DNA of 64,000 nucleotides from Agrobacterium tumefaciens (GTDB lineage Bacteria; Pseudomonadota; Alphaproteobacteria; Rhizobiales; Rhizobiaceae): assembly GCF_013318015.2 (NCBI RefSeq), contig NZ_CP115843.1, positions 310,001-374,000 of the forward strand. Reading direction: 5' to 3'. The notes under the pieces are model-generated. The model ran no database searches and was not told where the DNA came from. It saw only the letters and a list, made by a program, of their open reading frames with translations. Shown in pieces: positions 18,282-26,575 of this stretch; positions within the stretch are counted from its first letter, which is position 1; each line of letters begins with the position of its first letter. The position numbers and the translations under genes are program-made.

Positions 18282-19736
18282 ATGATCAAGCTAAAAAATG
18301 CGGCGCTGTTACGTGATGCCTGCCTGGTGAATGGTCGCTGGCTGAAAGCTGCGGATGGCAAGACGATTGCGGTCGAAAATCCCGCCAACTCGATGATCAT
18401 CGGTCACGTTCCTTCATTGTCGGCAGATGAGGTTGAAGCTGCAGTCGAGTCAGCAGGCAAGGCATTTTCCGAGTGGAGCCGCCGTGCTGCGAAGGACCGC
18501 GCTGCCATATTGCGTCGATGGTTTGATCTCATGGTGGCGAACGCTGACGATCTTGGTGCGTTGATGACTGCGGAGCAGGGAAAGCCGTTTGCGGAAGCAA
18601 GGGGCGAAGCCCTTTATGCGGCATCTTTCGTGGAATGGTTCGCGGAGGAAGCCAAACGTGTTTATGGCGATACCATTCCTTCGCCGACCACGGACAAGCG
18701 CATTACCATCCTGAAGCAGCCGATCGGTGTCTGCGCCGCGATCACGCCATGGAACTTCCCGGCCGCGATGATCACCCGCAAGGCGGCCCCGGCACTTGCC
18801 GCAGGCTGCACGATGATCGTCAAACCGGCTGAGCAGACCCCTCTCACCGCACTTGCTCTGGGTGTTCTCGCCGAAGAAGCGGGCGTTCCCGCCGGTGTCT
18901 TCCAGGTGGTGACGGGCGCCGCACGCGATATCGGCAAGGTATTTACCGAAAGCGACACGGTGCGAAAGATCTCCTTTACCGGATCGACCGAAGTCGGTCG
19001 TCTGCTGATGGCGCAATCGGCCCCGACGATCAAGAAACTGTCGCTGGAACTTGGTGGCAATGCGCCTTTCATCGTCTTTGATGATGCCGATCTGGATGCG
19101 GCCGTTGAGGGCGCGATCGTTTCGAAATACCGCAATGCCGGACAGACCTGCGTGTGCTCCAACCGGATCTATGTCCAGGATGGTGTTTACGACGCATTCG
19201 CGGAAAAGCTGGTCAAAAGGGTCGAAAGCCTGTCCGTCGGTGAGGGCACCGAACCTGGTGTTCTGATCGGTCCACTGATCGACCAGGATGCCGTGGCAAA
19301 GGTCGAGGATCACGTTGCTGATGCCCTTGGCAAGGGAGCAACGATCGTCACCGGCGGAAAGCGCCATGCTCTTGGAGGCACGTTTTACGAACCAACGGTT
19401 CTGACCGGTGCAACCCAGGCCATGAAGGTTGCCCGTGAGGAGACCTTTGGACCCGTCGCCCCGCTCTTTAGGTTCGGGACGGAAGACGAAGCGGTCGCCA
19501 TGGCGAACGACACCGAATTTGGTCTGGCGGCCTATTTCTACACCGAGAATGTCCGCCGGACATGGCGTGTCGCAGAAGCGCTCGAATACGGCATGGTGGG
19601 CCACAATACAGGCCTCATCTCCAACGAAGTCGCACCATTCGGTGGCGTGAAGCAGTCCGGCTTGGGCCGCGAAGGCTCGCACTACGGCATCGATGAATAT
19701 CTTGAAATCAAATACCTGTGCTCGGCCATCGGCTGA
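18282..19736 (+). CDS. blcA: Succinate semialdehyde dehydrogenase (BlcA/AttK)
   Basis: 484 residues from the ATG at 18282, preceded by GGGAGAGG; an in-frame GTG at 18267 overlaps that site and is unlikely. Aldehyde-dehydrogenase hallmarks are intact: ITPWNFP, FTGSTEVG, catalytic Glu256 in LELGGNAPF and nucleophile Cys290 in NAGQTCVC. It oxidises succinate semialdehyde to succinate, the last step of gamma-butyrolactone use. First gene of blcABC, 20 bases before blcB. Confidence 0.93.
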   Translation: MIKLKNAALLRDACLVNGRWLKAADGKTIAVENPANSMIIGHVPSLSADEVEAAVESAGKAFSEWSRRAAKDRAAILRRWFDLMVANADDLGALMTAEQGKPFAEARGEALYAASFVEWFAEEAKRVYGDTIPSPTTDKRITILKQPIGVCAAITPWNFPAAMITRKAAPALAAGCTMIVKPAEQTPLTALALGVLAEEAGVPAGVFQVVTGAARDIGKVFTESDTVRKISFTGSTEVGRLLMAQSAPTIKKLSLELGGNAPFIVFDDADLDAAVEGAIVSKYRNAGQTCVCSNRIYVQDGVYDAFAEKLVKRVESLSVGEGTEPGVLIGPLIDQDAVAKVEDHVADALGKGATIVTGGKRHALGGTFYEPTVLTGATQAMKVAREETFGPVAPLFRFGTEDEAVAMANDTEFGLAAYFYTENVRRTWRVAEALEYGMVGHNTGLISNEVAPFGGVKQSGLGREGSHYGIDEYLEIKYLCSAIG

Positions 19737-19756
19737 GATCACGCTGGGAGGATCAG

Positions 19757-20917
19757 ATGACCATCAACCCTTTCGAATTCCGCACCGTTCCCTCCATGCA
19801 GGTTGCCTGGGGTGGCGCCCAGCGTCTTGGAGAGATTCTCTCCGGCAGGTTTCAGGCGCGCAAGGCGCTGCTGATTACCGATGCAGGTCTCATCAAGGCC
19901 GGCCTCATCAAGCCGATTGCTGACGCTCTTGCGGCGAGCGGCTTTAACGTCACGATCTTCGACAAGGTCGTTGCTGATCCGCCAGAGCACATCGTTGCCG
20001 ACTGCGTCGAGTCCGCAAGGCAGATCGGAGTCGATATCGTCATCGGTCTTGGCGGGGGCTCATCGCTCGACATCGCCAAGCTCGTGGCTGTCCTTCTGAT
20101 TTCCGACCAGACGCTTGCCGACATGTACGGTATCGGCAACGTAAAGGGATCACGCCTGCCGCTCGTGCTGGTGCCGACCACGGCCGGTACAGGTTCGGAA
20201 GTCACAAACATCTCGATCATCACCACGGGCGAAACCACCAAGATGGGGGTCGTTTCCCCGCAGCTTTACGCTGATTTCGTTCTTCTGGATGCTGAACTGA
20301 CGGTGGGACTGCCGCAGGTCCATACGGCTGCCACCGGTATCGATGCCATGGTGCATGCCATCGAGGCTTATACCAGCAAACACAAGAAGAACCCGCTGTC
20401 AGATGCTCTGGCGCGCGAGGCATTGCGGCTGCTCGGTGCAAACCTGATCGCCGCCTGCAGGAACGGGGCCGACCGGAAAGCCCGTGAAGGCATGCTGTTG
20501 GGTGCGACATTGGCAGGTCAGGCTTTCGCCAACTCACCGGTGGCCGCCGTCCATGCGCTCGCTTATCCGCTGGGCGGCCATTATCACGTGCCACACGGGC
20601 TTTCCAATGCCCTGATGCTGGGGCCGGTTTTGCGCTTTAACGCGAAGGCTGCAGCGTCGCTTTATGCGGAGCTTGCCGACGTGCTGGGTGTTCCGGGTGA
20701 AGGGGATGCGACAACCCGTTCGGATGCGTTCGTTCAGCATATGGAAACGCTAATGAACGAGAGCGGCGCACCGCGGCGTCTGCGCGATGTCGGCGTGACG
20801 GACAACACGCTCGCCATGCTTGCGTCCGACGCAATGAAACAGAGCCGGCTGTTGGTCAATAATCCGGTCGAAGTCCGCGAAGAGGATGCGCTTGCGCTCT
20901 ACCGCGAGGCATTCTGA
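19757..20917 (+). CDS. blcB: Iron-containing alcohol dehydrogenase, gamma-hydroxybutyrate dehydrogenase (BlcB/AttL)
   Basis: 386 residues from the ATG at 19757 with GGGAGGA upstream. Group III iron-dependent alcohol dehydrogenase pattern: GGGSSLDIAKLVAVL nucleotide site, PTTAGTGSEVTNISIIT, and the metal-binding region around GIDAMVHAIEAYTS and AVHALAYPLGGHYHVPHGLSNAL. It oxidises 4-hydroxybutyrate to succinate semialdehyde, linking the lactonase to BlcA. Part of blcABC; 45 bases before blcC. Confidence 0.93.
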   Translation: MTINPFEFRTVPSMQVAWGGAQRLGEILSGRFQARKALLITDAGLIKAGLIKPIADALAASGFNVTIFDKVVADPPEHIVADCVESARQIGVDIVIGLGGGSSLDIAKLVAVLLISDQTLADMYGIGNVKGSRLPLVLVPTTAGTGSEVTNISIITTGETTKMGVVSPQLYADFVLLDAELTVGLPQVHTAATGIDAMVHAIEAYTSKHKKNPLSDALAREALRLLGANLIAACRNGADRKAREGMLLGATLAGQAFANSPVAAVHALAYPLGGHYHVPHGLSNALMLGPVLRFNAKAAASLYAELADVLGVPGEGDATTRSDAFVQHMETLMNESGAPRRLRDVGVTDNTLAMLASDAMKQSRLLVNNPVEVREEDALALYREAF

Positions 20918-20962
20918 CCCATTTCTTACAGCAATATCTTCAGTCCCAAGGGAGGAAAACGA

Positions 20963-21754
20963 GTGACCGATATCAGACTTTACATGCTTCAGTCGGGTAC
21001 GCTGAAATGCAAGGTACACAACATCAAGATGAACCAGGGTAACGGTGCGGACTATGAGATCCCCGTTCCGTTTTTCCTGATTACCCATCCGGCTGGGCAC
21101 ACCGTGATCGACGGCGGCAACGCGATTGAAGTTGCAACGGATCCGCGTGGCCATTGGGGCGGCATCTGCGATGTCTATTGGCCAGTGCTGGACAAGGACC
21201 AGGGCTGCGTTGACCAGATCAAGGCGCTTGGTTTCGATCCGGCCGATGTCAAATATGTTGTGCAGTCGCACCTGCATCTCGATCATACCGGCGCCATCGG
21301 TCGCTTCCCCAACGCAACCCACATCGTGCAGCGCTCTGAATATGAGTATGCCTTTACGCCCGACTGGTTTGCTGGCGGCGGCTATATCCGCAAGGACTTC
21401 GACAAGCCGGGTCTGAAGTGGCAGTTCCTCAACGGTACGCAGGACGATTATTACGACGTTTACGGCGACGGCACGCTCACCACGATTTTCACGCCCGGTC
21501 ATGCGCCCGGCCACCAGTCCTTCCTGGTGCGCCTGCCAAACAGCAAACCGCTTCTCCTGACGATCGATGCTGCCTACACACTGGACCACTGGGAAGAGAA
21601 GGCTTTGCCTGGCTTCCTTGCCTCGACCGTTGACACGGTCCGTTCTGTTCAGAAGCTCCGCACCTACGCCGAAAAGCATGATGCAACAGTCGTCACCGGC
21701 CATGACCCGGACGCCTGGGCGAACTTCAAGAAGGCTCCCGAATTTTACGCGTAA
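20963..21754 (+). CDS. blcC: N-acyl-homoserine lactonase / gamma-butyrolactonase (BlcC/AttM)
   Basis: 263 residues. A metallo-beta-lactamase fold with the dinuclear zinc motif HLHLDH (His103, His105, Asp107, His108), FTPGHAPGH for the later His ligand, and TIDAAYTLD for the bridging Asp. The sequence from MTDIRLYMLQSGTLKCKVHN onward is one I recognise as BlcC/AttM. It uses a GTG start with a strong GGGAGGAAA site. It opens gamma-butyrolactone and also acyl-homoserine lactone signals, so it feeds the blc pathway and quenches quorum sensing. Confidence 0.96.
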   Translation: MTDIRLYMLQSGTLKCKVHNIKMNQGNGADYEIPVPFFLITHPAGHTVIDGGNAIEVATDPRGHWGGICDVYWPVLDKDQGCVDQIKALGFDPADVKYVVQSHLHLDHTGAIGRFPNATHIVQRSEYEYAFTPDWFAGGGYIRKDFDKPGLKWQFLNGTQDDYYDVYGDGTLTTIFTPGHAPGHQSFLVRLPNSKPLLLTIDAAYTLDHWEEKALPGFLASTVDTVRSVQKLRTYAEKHDATVVTGHDPDAWANFKKAPEFYA

Positions 21755-21768
21755 ATAGAACGCGCAAG

Positions 21769-21929
21769 TCAACGGCCAGATACGGCGAGGTTGCATGCAG
21801 CCTCGCCGATTTTTATCACATGAGCCAAGGGCACCGAGCCGAGCGGGACCGTGTATTTCGGCGCATCGGCCTTTTCCGGATATACGCCTTCGTTCAGGTC
21901 GCTCGCGTTGTCGCTTCGTGTGCCTGAAA
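21769..21929 (-). pseudogene. Possible C-terminal remnant of an unidentified gene
   Basis: On the minus strand an open stretch of about 53 codons ends with TGA at 21769-21771 and reads like a protein C-terminus (EGVYPEKADAPKYTVPLGSVPLAHV), but a stop precedes it at once and there is no start. The family was not recognised. It overlaps the blcC terminator hairpin. It is consistent with the decayed DNA to its right, but could be chance. Confidence 0.25.
21783..21815 (+). terminator. Rho-independent terminator of blcABC
   Basis: Perfect 8-base arms CGGCGAGG (21783-21790) and CCTCGCCG (21801-21808) enclose a 10-base loop, followed by ATTTTTAT. It lies 28 bases after the blcC stop, a standard intrinsic terminator for this operon. 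Confidence 0.85.
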
Positions 21930-22089
21930 GCTATCCTCTAGCTGCGCGAGTGTGCTCATACGACGTTTTTCGCCCCGGCGTTACGTTGAGCCATGAGGGT
22001 TCGGGCTGACAATTTGCCAATACCGGATGGCTGAGAGTAAACTTGTCTCTTTGATCCAAACTGTCTGCAAATCGAGCAGATTATGGCGC

Positions 22090-22320
22090 TCACTTAGCGT
22101 TCCCCAAGTGTCGGGCCAGCCATGCTCCCCAAAACAAGCTTGCAAAAAACCGAAGCGTTTCGTTGAAACCAACGCCCTCCAGCAACGAAATGACCTCGTC
22201 TTCCGATCGGGGTGGCTCCGCACCCTGCAGAATCTTGCCCATTTTGGCCTGGACCTCTTCAGGCCCGGCGCCGTTCATACGCCAGCGTGCTGCCCAGGCT
22301 GCGGGACGCGCCTTAGAGCA
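22090..22320 (-). pseudogene. Truncated class I SAM-dependent methyltransferase (C-terminal part)
   Basis: The minus strand encodes about 75 residues that look like the end of a methyltransferase: AWAARWRMNGAGPEEVQAKM, then GAEPPRSEDEVISLLEGVGF and RFFASLFWGAWLAR. The N-terminal SAM-binding domain is missing; coding similarity fades just before the inverted-repeat element at 22358. An internal ATG at 22278 could give a 62-residue peptide but it would lack any catalytic core. Best read as a gene relic cut by insertion or deletion. Recognition is by motif memory only. Confidence 0.5.
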
Positions 22321-22357
22321 GGCAACGCTTCACAGCGGCGTAACACGTCACCTGTGC

Positions 22358-22550
22358 GCCGATACTGTTGAAAAACTCCCCCAGCATCGGTAAGGGCGCG
22401 CCGCGCCCGGATCGTTAGGTATAGTTTTCTGACGGTGCAGCAAAGCTGAAACCAAATTGCGCCTAAAGCGCTGGGGAGCGTGGCAGCGCAATATTACTTC
22501 AGTGGGCCCGAAGGGAAAGCCGCCTGTGGGAGTTTTTCAACACTATCCGC
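22358..22550. mobile_element. MITE-like element or insertion scar with terminal inverted repeats
   Basis: A 193-base segment is bounded by inverted ends. The inner 15 bases are a perfect match, TGTTGAAAAACTCCC at 22366-22380 against GGGAGTTTTTCAACA at 22528-22542, and the match extends outward to 23 bases with two mismatches (22358-22380 and 22528-22550). No transposase is encoded inside. It sits beside a truncated methyltransferase. Non-autonomous element or residue of a larger transposon are both possible; no target duplication was identified. Confidence 0.6.
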
Positions 22551-22624
22551 CAACAGCGGACATCGAAGCTGGCTTACGTCGTCGGCCAGAATTCAAACGA
22601 CTACCACGGGAGCGTGGCGACAGG

Positions 22625-23377
22625 TCAAGTCGATGGGAACAAGCCGCCATCGTCGGCATCAACGTCGATAGTCATAGATAGATGACGGGGTCTAGTCAGT
22701 GCGAAAGAAGCAGCTTCAACAATGTCACGGCTGGTTGCGCGCTCCCCCTTCTGGCGCCCGCTTGCATGGAGCCAATCTTGTTGGTCGGGTCGGGCATCGT
22801 CCAGGTAAGGCGGATTTATTAGGATCGATCGGAATTTACTGCCAATGAAGGTCTGCCTGAGCCCCTCTGCGAGTGCCACTTGTCCACGTTTGGCCGCATA
22901 GAAGGGCACAGATACGGACTGCAACGCTGCATTTGGCAAGCCGCTGATCGAACCGATCGTCACGATATCTGGCGTCGGTGACGTTAGCATAAGGGGGCGA
23001 AGTCCCTGCACAAAAAGGTAGGTTCCAGTGATTGCGGCGTTCACAACCGCCAGAACATCGCTCTCTGCATAAGGTTCGATACTGCTTTCGAGCCACATCG
23101 CGCCATTATTGATGACGATATCAACTTGGCCCTTCAGCGCAGCGATATTAGACGCTGCTTCATTCACAGAAGAGGTATCGGCAAGGTTTAAGGTAACGAT
23201 ATCGGCCCTTTTACCGCCCCTCTGCATGATCAGATCAGCGACCTCCTGAAGGTCCGACTGTCGGCGGCCACACAACACGAGCTCACAGCCTGCATCGGCC
23301 AATGAAAGCGCAAAGGCCGCTCCCAGACCTCGACCAGCGCCAGTAACGACAACAACTTTTCCGTTTAGTGAATTCAT
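22625..23377 (-). CDS. SDR-family oxidoreductase
   Basis: 250 residues of the classical short-chain dehydrogenase type: TGAGRGLG cofactor motif near the N-terminus, NNGAMW in place of the usual NNAG, IGSISG for the catalytic serine strand, and the YAAK tetrad (YxxxK). The substitution in the NNAG block is mild. It is 215 bases downstream of the GntR regulator on the same strand and next to decayed DNA, so its role is open; it may act with the sugar-isomerase-like enzyme at 24491-25621. Confidence 0.82.
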   Translation of the reverse strand: MNSLNGKVVVVTGAGRGLGAAFALSLADAGCELVLCGRRQSDLQEVADLIMQRGGKRADIVTLNLADTSSVNEAASNIAALKGQVDIVINNGAMWLESSIEPYAESDVLAVVNAAITGTYLFVQGLRPLMLTSPTPDIVTIGSISGLPNAALQSVSVPFYAAKRGQVALAEGLRQTFIGSKFRSILINPPYLDDARPDQQDWLHASGRQKGERATSRDIVEAASFALTRPRHLSMTIDVDADDGGLFPST

Positions 23378-23592
23378 GTCTCTGCTCCTGCAACTTGAGA
23401 CGCGTCCTACCTCAATTTAAAACGTGTGCAAGGTGCAATATGGACGCGGCTCTCGTAGACCGAGACCCGAATGACCGTTTCGGGCAAAAAGCAGCCATCA
23501 CAGTGTGAGTAAGCGCGTGCAAAGGAGATTCAAAGCCCTATCGGAGGGTCGACTATAATGGCGAAAGTCCGACTCCTATCAAGACGACGCGA

Positions 23593-24345
23593 TTAGGAAA
23601 AATTCTCCAGCACGGCCAGGAATGTATGTCTATCACCCTGTCCCTCAGTCAATCGTACGCGGCCCTCGATGTCTGCAAGGTGATGGTCCATCAGTTGCTG
23701 CGCCTTTGCGAGATCCTTCCCTTTCAGGGCTGTGACTATCAACCGATGGTGATCGGCGCCGCAGTCGTCTTTACGCTCCTCCTCGTACAGAGACATGACG
23801 AGCGAGAGGCGCGCGACGATCTTTGACAACACCTCCGTCAAGACGGCATTGCCACCAAGCTCCGCCAGAACGACATGGAACTTGCCTGACAGCACCGTCT
23901 TCGACTTCTCATCACCATGGTTATGGATGTGTTCTTCCTCGTCGGTCAGCTTTTCAAGCGCGTCCAACTGATCGGCAGTCGCGTGGTCGAGGACAAGCTC
24001 CAGGATGACGTGCTCGAGCTTGCGACGGGCCTCGAACAAGGCCTTGGCCTCTTCAATGCCCGGTTCGGCGACGAAGGTGCCACGGTTTTTCTTGCGTTCC
24101 AGAAGATGGTCGCTTTCCAGAACGCCGAGTGCGCCGCGCACGACCGTGCGACTCACGCCGAAGTGGTCGGCGATCGCATCCTCAAGGATCTTGACGCCGG
24201 GCTTGAGCGCGCCTTCACCAATCGCCGTGGCAAGCGTGATCCGGATGCGTTCAGTCACGTCGTCATGAGCGTTTTCTGCCGCATCGACCGAGCCGTTGGC
24301 CTTCGGCGCGGTCTTGGTGCCTTGGCGTCGTGTCGTCCTCTTCAT
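23593..24345 (-). CDS. GntR-family regulator, FCD type
   Basis: 250 residues: a basic N-terminal tail (MKRTTRRQGTKTAPKANGS), a GntR winged helix (ITLATAIGEGALKPGVKILEDAIADHFGVSRTVVRGALGVLESDHLLERKKNRGTFV) and a C-terminal FCD helical effector domain with the EARRKLEH and FHVVLAELGGNAVL segments. It follows the TIM-barrel and importer genes on the same strand and likely controls this catabolic region in response to its substrate. Confidence 0.86.
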   Translation of the reverse strand: MKRTTRRQGTKTAPKANGSVDAAENAHDDVTERIRITLATAIGEGALKPGVKILEDAIADHFGVSRTVVRGALGVLESDHLLERKKNRGTFVAEPGIEEAKALFEARRKLEHVILELVLDHATADQLDALEKLTDEEEHIHNHGDEKSKTVLSGKFHVVLAELGGNAVLTEVLSKIVARLSLVMSLYEEERKDDCGADHHRLIVTALKGKDLAKAQQLMDHHLADIEGRVRLTEGQGDRHTFLAVLENFS

Positions 24346-24448
24346 TTCCCGCTCCAGCTCCGATCAAGCGACCCAATTATTTTCATGATAATATTCCTGC
24401 GTATATGCGCTTGGTGCCAAAAGTCGAGAGGCTCCGAATGTTATAAGG

Positions 24449-24476
24449 AGCACCGGAGACATATGTCGCCGGTGCT
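24449..24476 (-). terminator. Long near-perfect hairpin after the TIM-barrel gene
   Basis: A 28-base palindrome with one mismatched pair: arms AGCACCGG (24449-24456) and CCGGTGCT (24469-24476) flank GACATATGTC, itself a palindrome. It begins 15 bases beyond the isomerase stop on the minus strand. No T-run follows, so it may be an RNA-stabilising hairpin or a protein-binding site. Confidence 0.45.
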
Positions 24477-24490
24477 GAACCTTTGGCATG

Positions 24491-25621
24491 TCAGGCGGCT
24501 CGCTGCTTCGTGGAAGGTATCGAGATCGAAATTCCGTTCTGTGTACAGATATCTTCAATGTGCCGTGCAGAAGCCTTGACGAAGGTCAGCGCTTCGTTGA
24601 AGCCATAGGACTGGTGCTCATAGGACGGATAGCCATACTGGCTCGCCTCATAGGTCTCCCAGTCCGGTATTTCTCCGCTGGCCACACGTTTTTCAAATGC
24701 GTCCACCAATCCGAGATAGGCTTCGAGTTCCTCTGCCGTCAGGTCTGGATGGCCGGCACGCCAAATTGGGTCATCGATCTCGATGCATTGGCGGGGATTG
24801 GCCTTGCGTGGCTTGTCCTCGACGGAGGCCGCGACCTCCAGGGAGAGGTTCAAGTCGGGATTGGCTTTGGCAAGGATAGGGATGATCGTGGCGAAATCGA
24901 CAATGCCGCGACCGACGGGGCGGGTCTGGAAATCGAGGCCGCCCGTGGCATGACCGACATAGGCATCCTTGATGTGGGTTTGGCGCACATAGGGAGCTAC
25001 CCGTTTTGCGGCAAAAACGGGGTGCTCGGCGCGTTGCAGGCCGTTTGCCGTGTCGAACACGACACCCATGCAATCTTCGCCAACCTTTTCGATCAGCCGG
25101 AGGATTTCGAAAGAGGTGATCTCGTCATGGGTTTCCATATTGAGATGAACGCCGTTTGCGCGCGCAACCGGCGCGAGCTTCAGTAGGACCTTTTCGATGC
25201 CCAGCAACTGCTCATCCCAGGTCACATCGGTGCGAAAGCGGTCATTGGCCAGCCGTCCGCGATATTCCGACTTGAAATTGCCCGGCGACACCCAGAGTTC
25301 GCGGCAGCCGATGGCCGCACTCGCTTCGATCATTCGGGTAAAACCGAGGATGACGTCGCCACTGCCGATCGCGCGAAACTCCGGAGCCTCTGCGCTGCAA
25401 TAGGGGTTGATCTTACCGACGCCCGCTTCGAGGTAAAGGCCAAGCTCATCAGCCTTTACCCTGATATCGGCCAGTTCGCCGTTGTCCAGTGTCTCGCTCA
25501 TGTCGAGCACCGTGCTGAAGAAGATGCCGCCGAGACCGAGTTCCTTGACGTGTTCGAGGCTTTTGAGAGGGCCGCGCTTTCTGGCTTCTGGCAGTTTTTG
25601 TCCGTCAATGCCTAGCTTCAT
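24491..25621 (-). CDS. Sugar phosphate isomerase/epimerase-like TIM-barrel protein
   Basis: 376 residues from the ATG at 25621, preceded by AAGGAGC. An AP-endonuclease-2-type barrel: SLEHVKELGLGGIFFSTVLDMSETLDNG, YLEAGVGKINPYC, ELWVSPGNF, LNMETHDEITSFEIL and VVFDTANGLQ, then TRPVGRGIVDF. The acidic and His residues in these strands are the usual divalent-metal site of xylose-isomerase-like enzymes. It starts 78 bases after the permease stop, in the same operon as a solute importer, so it probably isomerises or cleaves the imported compound. Confidence 0.82.
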   Translation of the reverse strand: MKLGIDGQKLPEARKRGPLKSLEHVKELGLGGIFFSTVLDMSETLDNGELADIRVKADELGLYLEAGVGKINPYCSAEAPEFRAIGSGDVILGFTRMIEASAAIGCRELWVSPGNFKSEYRGRLANDRFRTDVTWDEQLLGIEKVLLKLAPVARANGVHLNMETHDEITSFEILRLIEKVGEDCMGVVFDTANGLQRAEHPVFAAKRVAPYVRQTHIKDAYVGHATGGLDFQTRPVGRGIVDFATIIPILAKANPDLNLSLEVAASVEDKPRKANPRQCIEIDDPIWRAGHPDLTAEELEAYLGLVDAFEKRVASGEIPDWETYEASQYGYPSYEHQSYGFNEALTFVKASARHIEDICTQNGISISIPSTKQRAA

Positions 25622-25699
25622 GATCTGCTCCTTGATGTTTCCTGATTGGATTTGCTGCAATGGCATTTCCGTTTGATTGGTGGTTGAGGTGGCGGCGCT

Positions 25700-26572
25700 T
25701 CAGGCGCGGCGTCGGGTATCTTTCTGCGCACGGGCATCTCGACCTTTTGGCGCGAGGTGCTTTTCCAGAAAATGCTGGCCGACTGATGCGACGGTGGTGA
25801 TGAGCAGGTACCAGAGCGAGGCAACGCACAGCAGTTCGATGACAAGGAAGTTGCGCGCGTAGATGGCCTGCGCTTGGGTCAGCAGGTCCTGCATGCCGAT
25901 GACGGAAACGATGGCGCTGGCTTTCAGCATACCAATCGCCTGGTTTCCGGTCGGCGGGACAATCAGGCGGATCGCTTGAGGCAGAACCACGGTCCGAAGC
26001 GTTTGAAGGGGTTGCAAGCCAAGCGAAGAGGCTGCCTCACGCTGACCGCGATCGACGGCGGTCAATCCGCCGCGAATGATCTCGCTCATATTGGCCGCTT
26101 CGTGCAAGCCAAGCGCCAGAAACCCGGCGAGGGCAGGGGTGACGAGGTTGTTGATCGATATGGAATAGGTGCCGATGCCCACCATCGGAATAAACAGCGC
26201 GATGTTGAACCAGAAGAAGATCTGGACGATCAGCGGCACGCCGCGAAACCACCAGACGAAGGCAACGGCAATCGCTTTCAAAACGATGTTCTGGCTTGTG
26301 GCCATGACAGCGACGATGCAGCCGAACGCGGTGCCGAACACCATGGCGCCCGCCGTCAGTTGCAGGGTCAGAACTACGCCGTCGAGGATGATTGGATCGA
26401 CCATATAACGGGGAATTTCGCCCCATTGAACAGTCTGGTTTCGTGCGACTGTGAGGATGACGAGTGCCAGCGCGACGATCGCGCTGGTACCTGTGGTGAT
26501 CTGCCCCCACCGCACCGGCTTGCCGAGCGGAGGTGCGATGGCCATGCTGACGGGTTGAGCAAAAAGGGACAT
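25700..26572 (-). CDS. Polar amino acid ABC importer, permease (HisM/GlnP type)
   Basis: 290 residues with an N-terminal helix and a transport domain: ILDGVVLTLQLTAGAMVFGTAFG, WWFRGVPLIVQIFFWFN, SEIIRGGLTAVDRGQREAASSLG and the coupling loop LQTLRTVVLPQAIRLIVPP. It lies 3 bases after the binding-protein stop. No GlnQ/HisP-type ATPase occurs in this operon, which is unusual. Confidence 0.87.
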   Translation of the reverse strand: MSLFAQPVSMAIAPPLGKPVRWGQITTGTSAIVALALVILTVARNQTVQWGEIPRYMVDPIILDGVVLTLQLTAGAMVFGTAFGCIVAVMATSQNIVLKAIAVAFVWWFRGVPLIVQIFFWFNIALFIPMVGIGTYSISINNLVTPALAGFLALGLHEAANMSEIIRGGLTAVDRGQREAASSLGLQPLQTLRTVVLPQAIRLIVPPTGNQAIGMLKASAIVSVIGMQDLLTQAQAIYARNFLVIELLCVASLWYLLITTVASVGQHFLEKHLAPKGRDARAQKDTRRRA

Positions 26573-26575
26573 GGC

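Noticed and set aside
18450..19742. A 430-codon open frame on - opposite blcA
   Set aside because: blcA is unmistakable on +; the antisense frame shows no family resemblance and shadows its codon pattern.
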